In this document: piece by piece, positions 1 through 7,977 of the stretch
How the letters are laid out: every line of letters begins with the position of its first letter
How positions within the stretch are numbered: position 1 is the first letter of the stretch
Source of the DNA: VYFG01 sp022827325
Lineage (GTDB): Bacteria > Pseudomonadota > Gammaproteobacteria > Arenicellales > Poriferihabitantaceae
Length of the DNA: 43,959 nt
Assembly (NCBI GenBank): GCA_022827325.1
Contig: JAJDTE010000017.1
Location: 1-43,959 of the forward strand
Direction of reading: 5' to 3'
The notes under the pieces: generated by a model
Told to the model about the DNA's origin: nothing
What the model saw: only the letters and a program-made list of their open reading frames with translations
Database searches by the model: none
Made by a program: the position numbers and the translations under genes

Positions 1-1343
1 TCGGCGTCTTCGGGCCGTGGATGCAGGTAGGCGGCCTCGACCACCCGCCAGACATAGATCACCGCGATCAGCGAGGCGATCACCACCACCGCCACCACCG
101 GCCACCAGCCCCGTTCCACCGCCGCCAGGATCAGGTACCACTTGGAAATGAAACCGGCCGTCAGTGGCACCCCGATCAGGCTGAGACCACCGCCGACGAA
201 GGCCGCCATGGTCCAGGGCATCTGCCGGGCAATTCCCCGGATGTTCTCGATCCTGGGATTGCCGATGCGGAAGCATATGGCGGCCAGGGCCAGGAACAGG
301 GCGCCTTTCATCAGGGCATGGTTGAACACGTGCAGCAGGGCGCCGGTCAGGCCGGTGACGTTGACCAGGCCGATCCCCACCAGCATGTAGCCGATCTGGG
401 CCACGGAAGAATAGGCCAGCATGCGCTTGATGTCGTGCTGGAACAGGGCCACGATGGATGTGAACAGCACCGCGATGATCCCCACGGGGATGAACAGCCA
501 TTGCACATACATCGCGGAAAACGCGAATTCGGGTCCGAAGACGGTGTACAGATAGCGCACCATGACATATACCGCCACCTTGGTGGCGGTGGCCGCGATG
601 AAGGCGGAGACCACCGACGGTGCGTAGGCATAGGCGTTCGGCAGCCACAGGTGCAGGGGAAACATCGCCAGTTTCAGGCCGATGCCGATGACGAGGAAGC
701 CGTATGCCGTGTGCATGGCCCGGGAGCCCTGCAATCCGCCCAGGCGGTGGGCGAGATCCGCCATGTTGAGGGTGCCGGTGAGCATGTAGAGGATGCCCAC
801 TCCGATCAGGATGAAGGTGGCGCCGATGGTGCCCATGATCAGGTACTGGAAGGCCGCCGTCAGGGCCCGGCGGTCGCGCCCGAGGCTGATCAGGGCATAG
901 GTGGACAGTGAGGATATCTCCAGCAGCACGAACAGGTTGAAGGCATCGCCGGTAATGGTGATTCCGAGGAGGCCGGCCAGGCAGAGGAGGAGATTGGTGA
1001 ACAGCAGCGCCTGGCGGGATTCCGGAATTTCCTGCCGCACGCTTTCCCATGACCCGGAAAAGATCACCGCCGCGATACCGGATACGATGAGAAGAACCAG
1101 GACATTGAGCCGGTCCACGGCATATTCGATTCCCCAGGGCGGAGCCCAGCCGCCGAACGCATAGCTGATGGTGCCGCCTTCCCGAACCTGCAGCCACAGC
1201 CCGGTTGCGATGACGAGCGTCGTCCAGGCGACCGCAGAGGCGAGCAGCCACGCCAGGCGCGGCCACCGGCCCAGCAGAAAACAGACCGGTGCGGCGAGCA
1301 GGGGAATGACCACCTGCAACGCTGGCAGATGGTCCATCGTCAT
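1..1343 (-). CDS. mnhD: Mrp/Mnh Na+/H+ antiporter subunit D (C-terminus outside window)
   Basis: Polytopic inner-membrane subunit of the multisubunit cation/proton antiporter, in the NuoL/M/N proton-channel family. About 447 codons are visible and the frame is still open at the left edge. The translation is a run of hydrophobic helices with family landmarks: a lysine in a GxxLHVFNHALMKG-type helix and a later FISKW segment near a GVPLTAGF turn, matching the channel lysines of complex I-like antiporters. The start is placed at the ATG at 1343, which overlaps the mnhC stop as ATGA; an in-frame ATG at 1337 is the alternative. It is the last visible gene of the operon, which probably continues beyond base 1. 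Family is certain; the choice between D and a paralogous NuoL/M-like subunit rests on its place directly after mnhC. Confidence 0.9.
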   Translation of the reverse strand, partial: MTMDHLPALQVVIPLLAAPVCFLLGRWPRLAWLLASAVAWTTLVIATGLWLQVREGGTISYAFGGWAPPWGIEYAVDRLNVLVLLIVSGIAAVIFSGSWESVRQEIPESRQALLFTNLLLCLAGLLGITITGDAFNLFVLLEISSLSTYALISLGRDRRALTAAFQYLIMGTIGATFILIGVGILYMLTGTLNMADLAHRLGGLQGSRAMHTAYGFLVIGIGLKLAMFPLHLWLPNAYAYAPSVVSAFIAATATKVAVYVMVRYLYTVFGPEFAFSAMYVQWLFIPVGIIAVLFTSIVALFQHDIKRMLAYSSVAQIGYMLVGIGLVNVTGLTGALLHVFNHALMKGALFLALAAICFRIGNPRIENIRGIARQMPWTMAAFVGGGLSLIGVPLTAGFISKWYLILAAVERGWWPVVAVVVIASLIAVIYVWRVVEAAYLHPRPEDA

Positions 1344-1702
1344 TCCTCGTCGTCCTCCCGGCGACTGATCTCGAGGATGTCGTTTTCCTCCACGGTGCCG
1401 TAGGCCTCGCGGATGCGGATGGCCAGCGACAGCGCGAGGGAGGTGGTCGCCACTCCCACGACAATGGCGGTCAGGATCAGCACGTGCGGCAGTGGATTGG
1501 AGTACAGATCGGTGTTGGCGGCCAGGATGGGCACCGATCCGCCGAAAACCTTGCCGAGGCTGATGTACATGATGAAAACCGAGGTCTGGAAGATGTTCAG
1601 CCCGACGATTTTCTTCACCAGGTTGCCGCTGGCGATGACGGTGTAGAATCCTGCCATCATCAGCAGGATCACCACCCAGTAGTTGAACAGGCTGAATCCC
1701 AT
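1340..1702 (-). CDS. mnhC: Mrp/Mnh Na+/H+ antiporter subunit C
   Basis: A 120-residue NuoK-like membrane subunit of the Mrp antiporter. Three hydrophobic helices are visible (about residues 5-25, 30-52 and 70-95), with the family pattern GxNLVKKIVGLNIFQTSV in the second and a conserved PLPHVLILTAIVVG stretch in the third. The C-terminus is short and acidic (EEND...EDDEE). It overlaps the upstream fusion gene and downstream mnhD by ATGA junctions, so the three are almost certainly translationally coupled. Length is normal for MnhC/MrpC. Confidence 0.92.
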   Translation of the reverse strand: MGFSLFNYWVVILLMMAGFYTVIASGNLVKKIVGLNIFQTSVFIMYISLGKVFGGSVPILAANTDLYSNPLPHVLILTAIVVGVATTSLALSLAIRIREAYGTVEENDILEISRREDDEE

Positions 1703-2685
1703 CAGCGCGGCCTCTCCGCGCGGCTGACAAGGGCCAGGAAGATCGCAATCATGACCGTGGAAACGGTGATGCCCACCCCGAGTTCGATCAGCAGGATGCC
1801 GTAGTGCTGGCCGTGGACCGGATCATGGGCGAGCACGTTGTAATCGAGATAGTTGCCGCCGAGCAGCATGGAGACCACGCCGGTGCCGCCGTAGAGCAGC
1901 ACGCCGGCGGCGGCGAGCATGCGGATCAGCTTCACCGGCAACAGGGCCGTGGCATCGTCAAGGCCGAACGTCAGGGTATAGAGAATGATGGCCGCAGCGA
2001 AGATCACCCCGGCCTGGAATCCGCCGCCGGGGCCGAAATCCCCGTGGAACTGCACGTACAGCGCGAACACGAGGATGAACGGAATCAGCAGGAGTGCCAT
2101 CACCTGCAGCACGGGATAGGGCCGGGAATGCCTTTCACCGGTGCGATGAACCGGATTTTCCCGGCGCTCCCGCACCCCGAGCAGGGAAAGGACTCCGACC
2201 AGCGCGGTGAAGATGACGATCACTTCCCCCATGGTGTCATAGCCCCGGTAGCTGGCAAGCACCGAGGTGACCATGTTGGGAATGCCGATTTCGGCCGGTG
2301 ACTCCAGGATGTACCGGTCGGCGACATGCACGTGAACCGGATTGCCGGGGTCACCGAAATGCGGCATGTCCAGCGTCCCCCAGATCAAAGCGGCCCCGGT
2401 GACGGTGACCACCGCCAGGGGCAGCAGCGGGCTGTGTGCAGGCGCCTTTTCCTGCCGCCCGGTGGTTACCAGGGTCGCAAGCATGAACACCGTGGACACG
2501 CCTGCGCCGACGGCGGCTTCGGTGAATGCCACGTCCGCCGCATCGAGCACCACGAAGATCAGTGCGCTCAGGAGGCTGTAGATCCCGAACAGCATGACCA
2601 CGCTGAACAGGTGCCGGACATACACCACGACCAGGGCCGTCATGCACAGCATGGTCAGGAGGGCGACGTTGATGAGGAGTTCTAT
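1702..2685 (-). CDS. mnhB: Fused Mrp subunit: DUF4040 (MrpA C-terminal part), MbhE-like and MnhB domains
   Basis: One reading frame carries three parts normally found in MrpA's C-terminus and MrpB. First is a DUF4040/MbhD-like segment with the signature around FTEAAVGAG. Next is an MbhE-like linker (YRGYDTMGEVIVIFTA). Last is a MnhB domain (GDFGPGGGFQAGVIFA) with four helices. No ATG fits the beginning: mnhG ends at 2682 and the DUF4040 helix starts immediately. The most economical start is an ATA at 2685, seven bases after a GGGAGG, giving an ATAG overlap with the mnhG stop; a CTG slightly inside is possible. The open frame extends upstream to 2868, but that stretch lies inside mnhG and is not hydrophobic. 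The 3' end overlaps mnhC as ATGA. It would form part of the antiporter membrane arm. Confidence 0.8.
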   Translation of the reverse strand: MELLINVALLTMLCMTALVVVYVRHLFSVVMLFGIYSLLSALIFVVLDAADVAFTEAAVGAGVSTVFMLATLVTTGRQEKAPAHSPLLPLAVVTVTGAALIWGTLDMPHFGDPGNPVHVHVADRYILESPAEIGIPNMVTSVLASYRGYDTMGEVIVIFTALVGVLSLLGVRERRENPVHRTGERHSRPYPVLQVMALLLIPFILVFALYVQFHGDFGPGGGFQAGVIFAAAIILYTLTFGLDDATALLPVKLIRMLAAAGVLLYGGTGVVSMLLGGNYLDYNVLAHDPVHGQHYGILLIELGVGITVSTVMIAIFLALVSRAERPR

Positions 2686-2999
2686 GACCGGCCTCCCAGG
2701 AAGCTCCAGGTCATGGCGCGCAGCCCTGCATGGTGCGCCGCCCTGACCAGGGCGTGGCTCGAGGCGGGACTGGTGAGCCAGAGCAGCAACAGCACCATCA
2801 GCAGCTTGACGGTCACCAGTGACCATCCTGTCTGGAGCATCAGTCCGGACACGAAACAGGCCGCGCACAACGTATCGGTAATGCTTGCGGCGTGAACCCG
2901 GGTGTAGAAATCAGGGAAACTCAGCAGGCCCCAAGCCCCGGTCAGGCCGAGCAGGCAGCCGATCATGAGGAGCGCGGTGCTGATGATGTCCACGATCAT
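2682..2999 (-). CDS. mnhG: Mrp/Mnh Na+/H+ antiporter subunit G
   Basis: A 105-residue MnhG/MrpG subunit with three predicted helices. Family features are GAWGLLSFPDFYTRVHAAS and the following ITDTLCAACFVSG segment, which align with the PDxYTRxHAxTKxxTLG region of MrpG. The ATG at 2999 lies one base past the mnhF stop (3001). MrpG is a small accessory membrane subunit needed for assembly of the whole complex. Confidence 0.9.
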   Translation of the reverse strand: MIVDIISTALLMIGCLLGLTGAWGLLSFPDFYTRVHAASITDTLCAACFVSGLMLQTGWSLVTVKLLMVLLLLWLTSPASSHALVRAAHHAGLRAMTWSFLGGRS

Positions 3000-3000
3000 G

Positions 3001-3282
3001 TCAGCGCTCCACCACCTCGTCGTACTCCTCCACCCGCTCGATGAACTTGAGCACCGCGATCACGCCGATGAAATTGATCAGGGCGTAGAAGATGGACAGG
3101 TCGACGAGGCTCGGGCTGTCGGTGAACACGCCGTAGACCGCGATCAGCAGCACGGTCTTGGTACCGAACATGTTCATCGCCAGTATGCGGTCGTAGACTT
3201 TCGGACCGGCGAGCGCTCTGGCCAGTGCCAGCAGCATGATGGCGAGCAGGGCCCCGATCGTGATGGCCAGTACCATGCTCAC
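3001..3282 (-). CDS. mnhF: Mrp/Mnh Na+/H+ antiporter subunit F
   Basis: A 93-residue three-helix MnhF/MrpF protein. The GPKVYDRILAMNMFGTKTV segment is the MrpF signature (GPtxxDRvlAxnxxgt). The GTG at 3282 overlaps the mnhE stop (GTGA); an in-frame ATG at 3276 is also possible. The C-terminus is acidic (ERVEEYDEVVER). It functions only within the Mrp complex. Confidence 0.9.
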   Translation of the reverse strand: MSMVLAITIGALLAIMLLALARALAGPKVYDRILAMNMFGTKTVLLIAVYGVFTDSPSLVDLSIFYALINFIGVIAVLKFIERVEEYDEVVER

Positions 3283-3758
3283 CGGGAATCCTCCAGGGCC
3301 GCAACCCGGTCGTTCATCTCACCGTCCATGAGCTCGGCAATGGCACCCTCCTCGATGGCATGGACGGTGATCTGGTCGTCGGAGACATCGAAGGAAACCG
3401 TGCCCGGCGTCAGGGTGATGGAATTGGCGTAGATGGTCTGGCAAAGACGCGAGCGGGAATGGATCGGAAACCGCTTCACGGTCGGCGAGATCGGGTATCG
3501 CTCCGGCAGCCAGATATTCCGCACCACCGCGATGTTTGCCTTGAGGATCTCGAACAGCAGCCAGGCAAGATACCGCGGCAGTCGCCGGACAATGGTCCAG
3601 GGCGATGCCAGCCGGTACTTTCGCCGGATGCGGGCCGACAGGATGACAGCCAGGCCACAGGATGCGATGCCGAGGGCGACGATCAGCGGATTGCTCCAGT
3701 ATCCGGACAGCAGCAGCCAGAATACGAACAAACCCGCGCCTAGCAGGGGAAGGTGCAT
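3279..3758 (-). CDS. mnhE: Mrp/Mnh Na+/H+ antiporter subunit E
   Basis: First gene of the antiporter operon, 159 residues from the chosen ATG at 3758. It has two N-terminal hydrophobic helices, then the soluble domain typical of MnhE/MrpE: LFEILKANIAVVRNIW, a SLT-like segment seen as YANSITLTPGTVSFDV, and a HAIEEG-like region. The open frame reaches back to 3911, but those residues are not MrpE-like and run through the promoter palindrome, so the shorter start is preferred; no strong Shine-Dalgarno was seen for it. Length agrees with family members (about 160 residues). Confidence 0.88.
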   Translation of the reverse strand: MHLPLLGAGLFVFWLLLSGYWSNPLIVALGIASCGLAVILSARIRRKYRLASPWTIVRRLPRYLAWLLFEILKANIAVVRNIWLPERYPISPTVKRFPIHSRSRLCQTIYANSITLTPGTVSFDVSDDQITVHAIEEGAIAELMDGEMNDRVAALEDSR

Positions 3759-4203
3759 TGCATTGATGGTGGTGTGTGATTTCTGCTTGGCGTTATCTGG
3801 TATATTGTATACCAAAACATCTTCCCCCCCGTCCAACAGGATTCCCCGCTTCGAGCGGGGGAGGCGCGATATTCCGGCCGGTTCCAGGACCCTTCGGCAT
3901 GGTGATGGCATGGTTTCCGGGCCCGGGACAGTCCCGTGCCGGAGAAACCGCCGGTATGCTGATCGTGGATTGCAAGGACGTGATCGTGGTATGCCCGGAG
4001 ACGGTTCAGGGGGATTTTACCGGTACTGCAGCCCGCAGGGTATACAACCGGAATGCCGGATTCCTCCCGGGCAGACCTGGGCCGGTCCGGCACCTGTTGC
4101 CGGTCCCGCCGCATATGTACGGTGCCCGGAGTCGGGGCAGCCCGGCCGGACTTTTGTAAACGGACCCACTGCGCTATCCTTGGCGCATCAACCGGAAAGT
4201 GCC
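3759..4203. other. Intergenic region between mnhE and the small membrane protein
   Basis: About 445 bases between divergent genes. Apart from the 3798-3814 palindrome, nothing convincing was found. Several open frames cross it in GC-rich sequence but have no family resemblance or ribosome site. Confidence 0.5.
3798..3814. promoter_or_regulatory. Perfect 17-bp palindrome upstream of the mnh operon
   Basis: TGGTATA-TTG-TATACCA, 7-bp perfect arms with a 3-bp centre, about 40 bases before the mnhE start. Size and position fit a dimeric repressor operator for the antiporter operon; the TGGT...ACCA ends resemble FadR-subfamily GntR sites, which is only an analogy. No GntR gene is present in the window. 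Confidence 0.5.
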
Positions 4204-4467
4204 ATGAAAGAGCGGTTCATTGTCTTCCTGATGCAGGGTACGCGGCCTTTGCGGATACTGATATTCGGCGGTATTTTCCTTGCCTGGCTGGTGATGCTTC
4301 TGCTCGCCTGGCTGCTGAATATCGAAACCGATATCGGCGGTGAAATCGTATTCGCGAATGTCATGCTGATCGCGGTGTCCCTGCTGATCGGTTTCGGTGT
4401 CGCATTCCGGATTTTCCGGTTCCTGGAAAACGCCAGGTACGAGCGGGAACCCCCGGACAGGCTGTAA
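4204..4467 (+). CDS. Small two-helix inner-membrane protein, function unknown
   Basis: An 87-residue protein. The N-terminus is basic (MKERF), followed by two strong hydrophobic segments at roughly residues 17-38 and 48-68, and a charged tail. A GGAAAG element lies 5-6 bases ahead of the ATG. The frame is open further upstream (to 3433) through the mnhE region, but only the part from 4204 has a credible composition. No domain family was recognised. It stands alone between the divergent mnh operon and the convergent CynR-like regulator. Confidence 0.6.
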   Translation: MKERFIVFLMQGTRPLRILIFGGIFLAWLVMLLLAWLLNIETDIGGEIVFANVMLIAVSLLIGFGVAFRIFRFLENARYEREPPDRL

Positions 4468-4579
4468 CCGGCCTTGGCGTCGGAGTCAGTGGCCCGCGAC
4501 CCGGCTGAAGGATTCCCGTATCGGCCGGCCGGTCTCCCTCATCGGGATACGCATTCCGGCACATTGCCGGCGCTCGGGA

Positions 4580-5566
4580 TCAGCGAAGAAAGGAGGCGGG
4601 AAGCACGGAAATCCTTTTTTCGGCGGTCCGGCCGGACGGATCTGTACCACCATTGTGCGCCACGGGATGCCAATTCGAGGCCAGTTCGATGAACGCCGCA
4701 CAGGCCGGGTTGATATAGCCGTTGCGGTGCCAGATCAGGCTGACGGCATGTTGCGGCAGATCGATCTCCAGTTTGATCGAGTGCAGATTGCTGCGGTTGT
4801 CGATAATGCTCTTCGGCAGGATGGTCGCCAGCCTGCCGGACTCGACCAGTTCGAGAATGACGCTGACCGAGTTGGTCTCCATCGCGATTTGCGGGTTGAG
4901 CGAATGCTTCTGGCAAAATTCGTCAATGTGCTGGCGCAGGGCGAAGTCCCGGTTGAGCAGCACCATGGAAACGGGTGAGTGGTCGTGCCGGGTTCTGCTC
5001 CGTTGAAACTTCGCAAGCGGATGCTTGTCCCCCACGGCGATGAACAGCGACTCGTTGAACATGATGCGGGTTTCGAATTCCTGCACATGCCTGTTGTTCG
5101 CATCGGGCTTGGTGAACGCGATGCCGATGTCGATCGTGTCATCGGTCACGGCCTGTTCGAGGAATTCCTGGGACATCTCGAAGGTCGACAGGATGATTCC
5201 GGGATACTGGTGGTGAAAGTTGTCGATCAGGTCATAGGTCAGGTGATCGGTGATCGGCGTCCAGCCAAGCCGCAGGGTGCCCCGGCTCAAGTCCTGGACG
5301 TCATTGACCGCGCGCGCTCCCGCCTCCAGTTCGGCACGCGCCCGCTTGGCGAACCCGAGATAGACCTCGCCCGCGTCGGTCAGCCGGACAGTGCGCCCGG
5401 GACGGATCAGCAGCCGGGTCTCGAGCAACTCCTCGAGCTGCTTGATCTGTTGCGACAGCGAGGGCTGGGAAACATGCAGGACTTCCGCCGCCCGTGAGAA
5501 ACTGCCATGCTCGACGATGGTGAGGAAATACTCAAGCGCTCGCGGAAATACGATTTTTCGGTACAT
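4580..5566 (-). CDS. CynR-like LysR-family transcriptional regulator
   Basis: A 328-residue LysR-type regulator. The N-terminal winged HTH (about residues 10-65) reads EHGSFSRAAEVLHVSQPSLS...QLEELL, followed by the RLTDAGE segment. The effector domain has the motif EMSQE near residue 130, which is strikingly like Escherichia coli CynR (cyanate regulator). It is divergent from scnB with a 397-bp AT-rich spacer holding two long palindromes. The obvious inference is that it controls the scn/ABC-transporter genes in response to thiocyanate or cyanate. The C-terminal ~25 residues (after NWHPVAHNGG) are an unusual basic tail. Regulator family is sure; target and ligand are inferred. Confidence 0.88.
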   Translation of the reverse strand: MYRKIVFPRALEYFLTIVEHGSFSRAAEVLHVSQPSLSQQIKQLEELLETRLLIRPGRTVRLTDAGEVYLGFAKRARAELEAGARAVNDVQDLSRGTLRLGWTPITDHLTYDLIDNFHHQYPGIILSTFEMSQEFLEQAVTDDTIDIGIAFTKPDANNRHVQEFETRIMFNESLFIAVGDKHPLAKFQRSRTRHDHSPVSMVLLNRDFALRQHIDEFCQKHSLNPQIAMETNSVSVILELVESGRLATILPKSIIDNRSNLHSIKLEIDLPQHAVSLIWHRNGYINPACAAFIELASNWHPVAHNGGTDPSGRTAEKRISVLPASFLR

Positions 5567-5672
5567 GGCCGTGATATTTTCCCGCCGGGTCCGGGAATCC
5601 TAATGCGGTCTGGAAGGAGACGTTCCAGGCATGCCGCGGATATCCGGGAGACGGCGGGGGATCATAGTCTGC

Positions 5673-5699
5673 CTTGCTATGATATATTTCTATAGCAAG
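5673..5699. promoter_or_regulatory. 27-bp inverted repeat, candidate LysR operator 1
   Basis: CTTGCTAT-N11-ATAGCAAG, perfect 8-bp arms with an 11-bp spacer. This contains the T-N11-A geometry of LysR boxes and lies about 110 bases before the regulator's own start, so autoregulation or the shared divergent promoter is likely. Confidence 0.6.
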
Positions 5700-5760
5700 T
5701 TAAAAACAATTCGAAATAACTTATAAAACTCCAGTTCGGGGCCGATTCTGAAGTTATAAT

Positions 5761-5787
5761 TTTATCCTATAGGCCCGATAGGATAAA
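5761..5787. promoter_or_regulatory. 27-bp inverted repeat, candidate LysR operator 2
   Basis: TTTATCCTAT-N7-ATAGGATAAA, perfect 10-bp arms with a 7-bp spacer, about 175 bases before scnB. The core CTAT...ATAG is shared with the 5673-5699 site, so both could be bound by the same protein, although spacer lengths differ. Confidence 0.55.
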
Positions 5788-5963
5788 GTGACTTGATTTG
5801 ATAGTTTGTTACTCTTTAGAATTGCTTTTGCCATGTCAGATTTTTTAATTCGATGGCGATGTTTTCCGCGCAGTGACAGGAACAAAAACAAGAGTGCCGC
5901 TTCGCTGGAAATCATGCATCGCCGGGCGTACTAAACCAGCACTGTTGAGGAGATTTTCCAGAC

Positions 5964-6395
5964 ATGCCTTCATCAACCCGAGATCGAATCATGCGGCATC
6001 TGGATATTGTCAAGCAATTCCAGCCTGCCCTGCATACTGAAACCCACGCACCCTCTCCTGATATGGTCGATGACGACCACTATCGTGCCTATACCCGCTC
6101 CTCCCATGACCTCGGCGGCGAGCCGGATATCCCGATTACCTGGGAGGAAAAGGAAGAGGAGATCTGGGAGCACAATACTTTTGTCACCTGCGAGGTTTTG
6201 GCCTGGCGGGGTGTCTGGAACGCCGAGGAAAGGCGGCGGCGTCAAAACGTTGACGTCGGCCAGACCATCTATCTCGGCCTGCCGTATTACGGCCGCTGGC
6301 TCATGACCGCGGCCCTGATCCTGGTCGACAAGCAATATGTCACCCTGAGCGAGCTTCAGGACAAGATTCACGAGGTGAGGCAACGTTATGAGTAA
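5964..6395 (+). CDS. scnB: Thiocyanate hydrolase, beta subunit
   Basis: A 143-residue protein corresponding to the N-terminal part of nitrile hydratase beta. Landmarks are WEEKEEEIWEHNTFVTCEVLAWRGVW, then YYGRWLMTAALILVDKQYVTLSEL. In true nitrile hydratases this and the next gene product form one beta chain; here they are two proteins, as in the thiocyanate hydrolase of Thiobacillus thioparus (order scnB-scnA-scnC; its beta subunit is slightly longer, about 157 residues). The enzyme hydrolyses thiocyanate to carbonyl sulfide and ammonia in the cytoplasm. GAGGAG lies 11 bases ahead of the ATG; an in-frame ATG at 5991 is an alternative. The stop overlaps the scnA start by eight bases. Confidence 0.87.
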   Translation: MPSSTRDRIMRHLDIVKQFQPALHTETHAPSPDMVDDDHYRAYTRSSHDLGGEPDIPITWEEKEEEIWEHNTFVTCEVLAWRGVWNAEERRRRQNVDVGQTIYLGLPYYGRWLMTAALILVDKQYVTLSELQDKIHEVRQRYE

Positions 6396-6759
6396 CAAAC
6401 CGGTTTACGATCGCGAACATCACGTCAAGAAGGCCACGGGAATCGGCGATCCCCAGTGTTTCGCCGGTGAAGCGCCGGCGGCCAAGTTCAAGGTTGGTGA
6501 CCAGCTCCGGGTCCGTGACCTGCCGGATCTGTTCTACACCCGGACCCAGACCTATCTGCGGGGTACGGAGTGCACCGTTTCCGCGGTGGTCTATGAAAGC
6601 CCGGCCGCCGAGGACGAATCCTGGGACAATACCGACAAGGTCGAATGGTTCTACAGCCTCGTCTTCAAGCAGAGCGATCTGTGGCCCGACTATCCCTCGG
6701 CCTTCGGCAGCGACACGCTGGAGACGGAATTACCGGAACGTTGGCTGGAATCGGCCTAA
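6388..6759 (+). CDS. scnA: Thiocyanate hydrolase, alpha subunit
   Basis: A 123-residue protein equivalent to the C-terminal SH3-like half of nitrile hydratase beta. Typical residues are FKVGDQLRVRDLPDLFYTRTQTYLRG and the closing segment VFKQSDLWPDYPSA, which matches the F..xLW...G pattern near the end of nitrile hydratase beta chains. Length fits ScnA (about 126). Translationally coupled to scnB. It packs against ScnB and the metal-bearing gamma subunit. Confidence 0.87.
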   Translation: MSNKPVYDREHHVKKATGIGDPQCFAGEAPAAKFKVGDQLRVRDLPDLFYTRTQTYLRGTECTVSAVVYESPAAEDESWDNTDKVEWFYSLVFKQSDLWPDYPSAFGSDTLETELPERWLESA

Positions 6760-6818
6760 GTCCACGCCGAATCCCGCACTTGCCAGAATTGACGAAATCA
6801 CTGTTAGAGGAAAGATAA

Positions 6819-7514
6819 ATGTCTGACGATCACAAGCATGCGCCGATGGTCGATGAAGTGAGCGAATTCGAAATCCTCGAAATTGCGGTTCGCGAACTTG
6901 CCATCGAAAAAGGCCTGTTTACCCAAGAGGATCACAACAAGTGGACCGAGTACATGCATACGCTCGGGCCGTTACCGGCGGCGCGCCTTGTAGCCAAGGC
7001 CTGGCTTGATCCCGAATTCAAGAAACTCGCCGTCGAGGATGGCGTAAAGGCCAGCCTCGAGGTGGGGATCGACTGGATCAGGACCATGCCGACACAGTTC
7101 GGCACGCCCAGCGACTACTGCAGCTTCCGCGTCATGGAAGATACGCCGACCCTGAAGCATGTCGTCGTCTGCACCCTTTGCTCCTGCTATCCGCGCCCGA
7201 TCCTCGGCCAATCCCCCGAGTGGTATCGTACGCCGAATTACCGCCGGCGGCTGGTGCGCTGGCCGCGCCAGGTGCTGTCTGAGTTCGGTCTGCAGTTGCC
7301 GGAGGATGTGGAGGTCCGGGTGGTTGATTCCAACCAGAAGTCCCGCTTCATCGTGCTGCCGGTCCGTCCGGAAGGCACCGAGGGCTGGAACGAGGATCAA
7401 CTGACCGAGATCGTCACGCGTGACTGCCTGATCGGTGTCGCCGTGCCGAAGCCCGGCAAGACCGCGAACGATCCGCGTCCGGTCCGCAAGGCGCTGAAGC
7501 CTTACGACCACTAG
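6819..7514 (+). CDS. scnC: Thiocyanate hydrolase, gamma subunit (cobalt catalytic subunit)
   Basis: A 231-residue homologue of nitrile hydratase alpha, carrying the metal-claw motif CTLCSC at residues 118-123. Thr at the second position marks the low-spin Co(III) type; iron enzymes have Ser there. The cysteines are those oxidised to sulfinate and sulfenate in the family. Other conserved parts are DYCSFRVMEDTP ahead of the claw, SCYPRPILGQSPEWYR after it, and VRVVDSNQKSRFIVLP further on. A strong AGAGGAAAG ribosome site precedes the ATG. Thiocyanate rather than nitrile as substrate is inferred from the split beta subunits, the CynR-like regulator and the sulfur genes downstream. Confidence 0.88.
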   Translation: MSDDHKHAPMVDEVSEFEILEIAVRELAIEKGLFTQEDHNKWTEYMHTLGPLPAARLVAKAWLDPEFKKLAVEDGVKASLEVGIDWIRTMPTQFGTPSDYCSFRVMEDTPTLKHVVVCTLCSCYPRPILGQSPEWYRTPNYRRRLVRWPRQVLSEFGLQLPEDVEVRVVDSNQKSRFIVLPVRPEGTEGWNEDQLTEIVTRDCLIGVAVPKPGKTANDPRPVRKALKPYDH

Positions 7515-7537
7515 ACGACACGCCACGCAACGCCGTC

Positions 7538-7936
7538 ATGACTTCAATCAATCCCGACAAGATCGCGCTTGACGAGGAAATGCAGGCGCGGAATCTTGAC
7601 AACTCACCGATCGACCTGCTGGAACAGATCAGGCAGGAAGGCCGGTGTTGGGAGGATCTGGCACCGAAATGGGGGGTGGACAACCCGGAGCCGCCCTGGA
7701 AGATCTGGCTGGAGGCTACCTGCGAAGTCCTGGCAGACCGGGATTGCGCCCTGCCGGCGCTGGAACGCCGGTGGGAGGAAGACGATCTCAGCGAGGAGCT
7801 GTACAAGGATGTGCCATTTCCGGAACGGCAGTTGCTGGCCCTGGCGCACTCGATGATCCGGCGCGGACTGATCGACGAGAAGGAACTGGCGGCTCGCGCG
7901 AAGATCGTGGAAAAACGCCTGCACATGGCGGACTAG
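7538..7936 (+). CDS. P15K-like nitrile hydratase/thiocyanate hydrolase accessory protein (cobalt activator)
   Basis: A 132-residue acidic protein with a nitrile-hydratase-beta-like fold: PWKIWLEATCEVLADRDC resembles the beta N-terminal helical region, followed by ERQLLALAHSMIRRGLIDEKELAAR. In the thiocyanate hydrolase system a protein of this kind (P15K) inserts cobalt and enables cysteine oxidation in the gamma subunit. It follows scnC by 23 bases, the usual position. Assignment is by family resemblance and context. Confidence 0.75.
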   Translation: MTSINPDKIALDEEMQARNLDNSPIDLLEQIRQEGRCWEDLAPKWGVDNPEPPWKIWLEATCEVLADRDCALPALERRWEEDDLSEELYKDVPFPERQLLALAHSMIRRGLIDEKELAARAKIVEKRLHMAD

Positions 7937-7977
7937 AGAACCTGAGAGGCTGCACACTCTTCGCGATGACATAAACA

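Larger units (their letters stand above)
5567..5963. other. Divergent promoter region between the CynR-like gene and scnB
   Basis: 397 bases, noticeably AT-richer than both flanks. It holds two perfect inverted repeats (listed separately) and a looser pair, ATAACTT (5716-5722) with AAGTTAT (5751-5757). No coding frame was convincing. A GAGGAG at 5947-5952 is the probable ribosome site of scnB. Confidence 0.6.

Noticed and set aside
2686..2868. N-terminal extension of the MnhB fusion
   Set aside because: It lies entirely within mnhG in another frame, is not hydrophobic and contains no family residues.
3433..4203. Long plus-strand frame leading into the small membrane protein
   Set aside because: It is antisense to mnhE and its residues are typical of a shadow frame.
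5964..7514. Nitrile hydratase instead of thiocyanate hydrolase
   Set aside because: Beta chain is split into two small proteins in the order B-A-C and a CynR-like gene plus sulfur genes surround it; nitrile hydratases normally have one beta chain and an amidase nearby.
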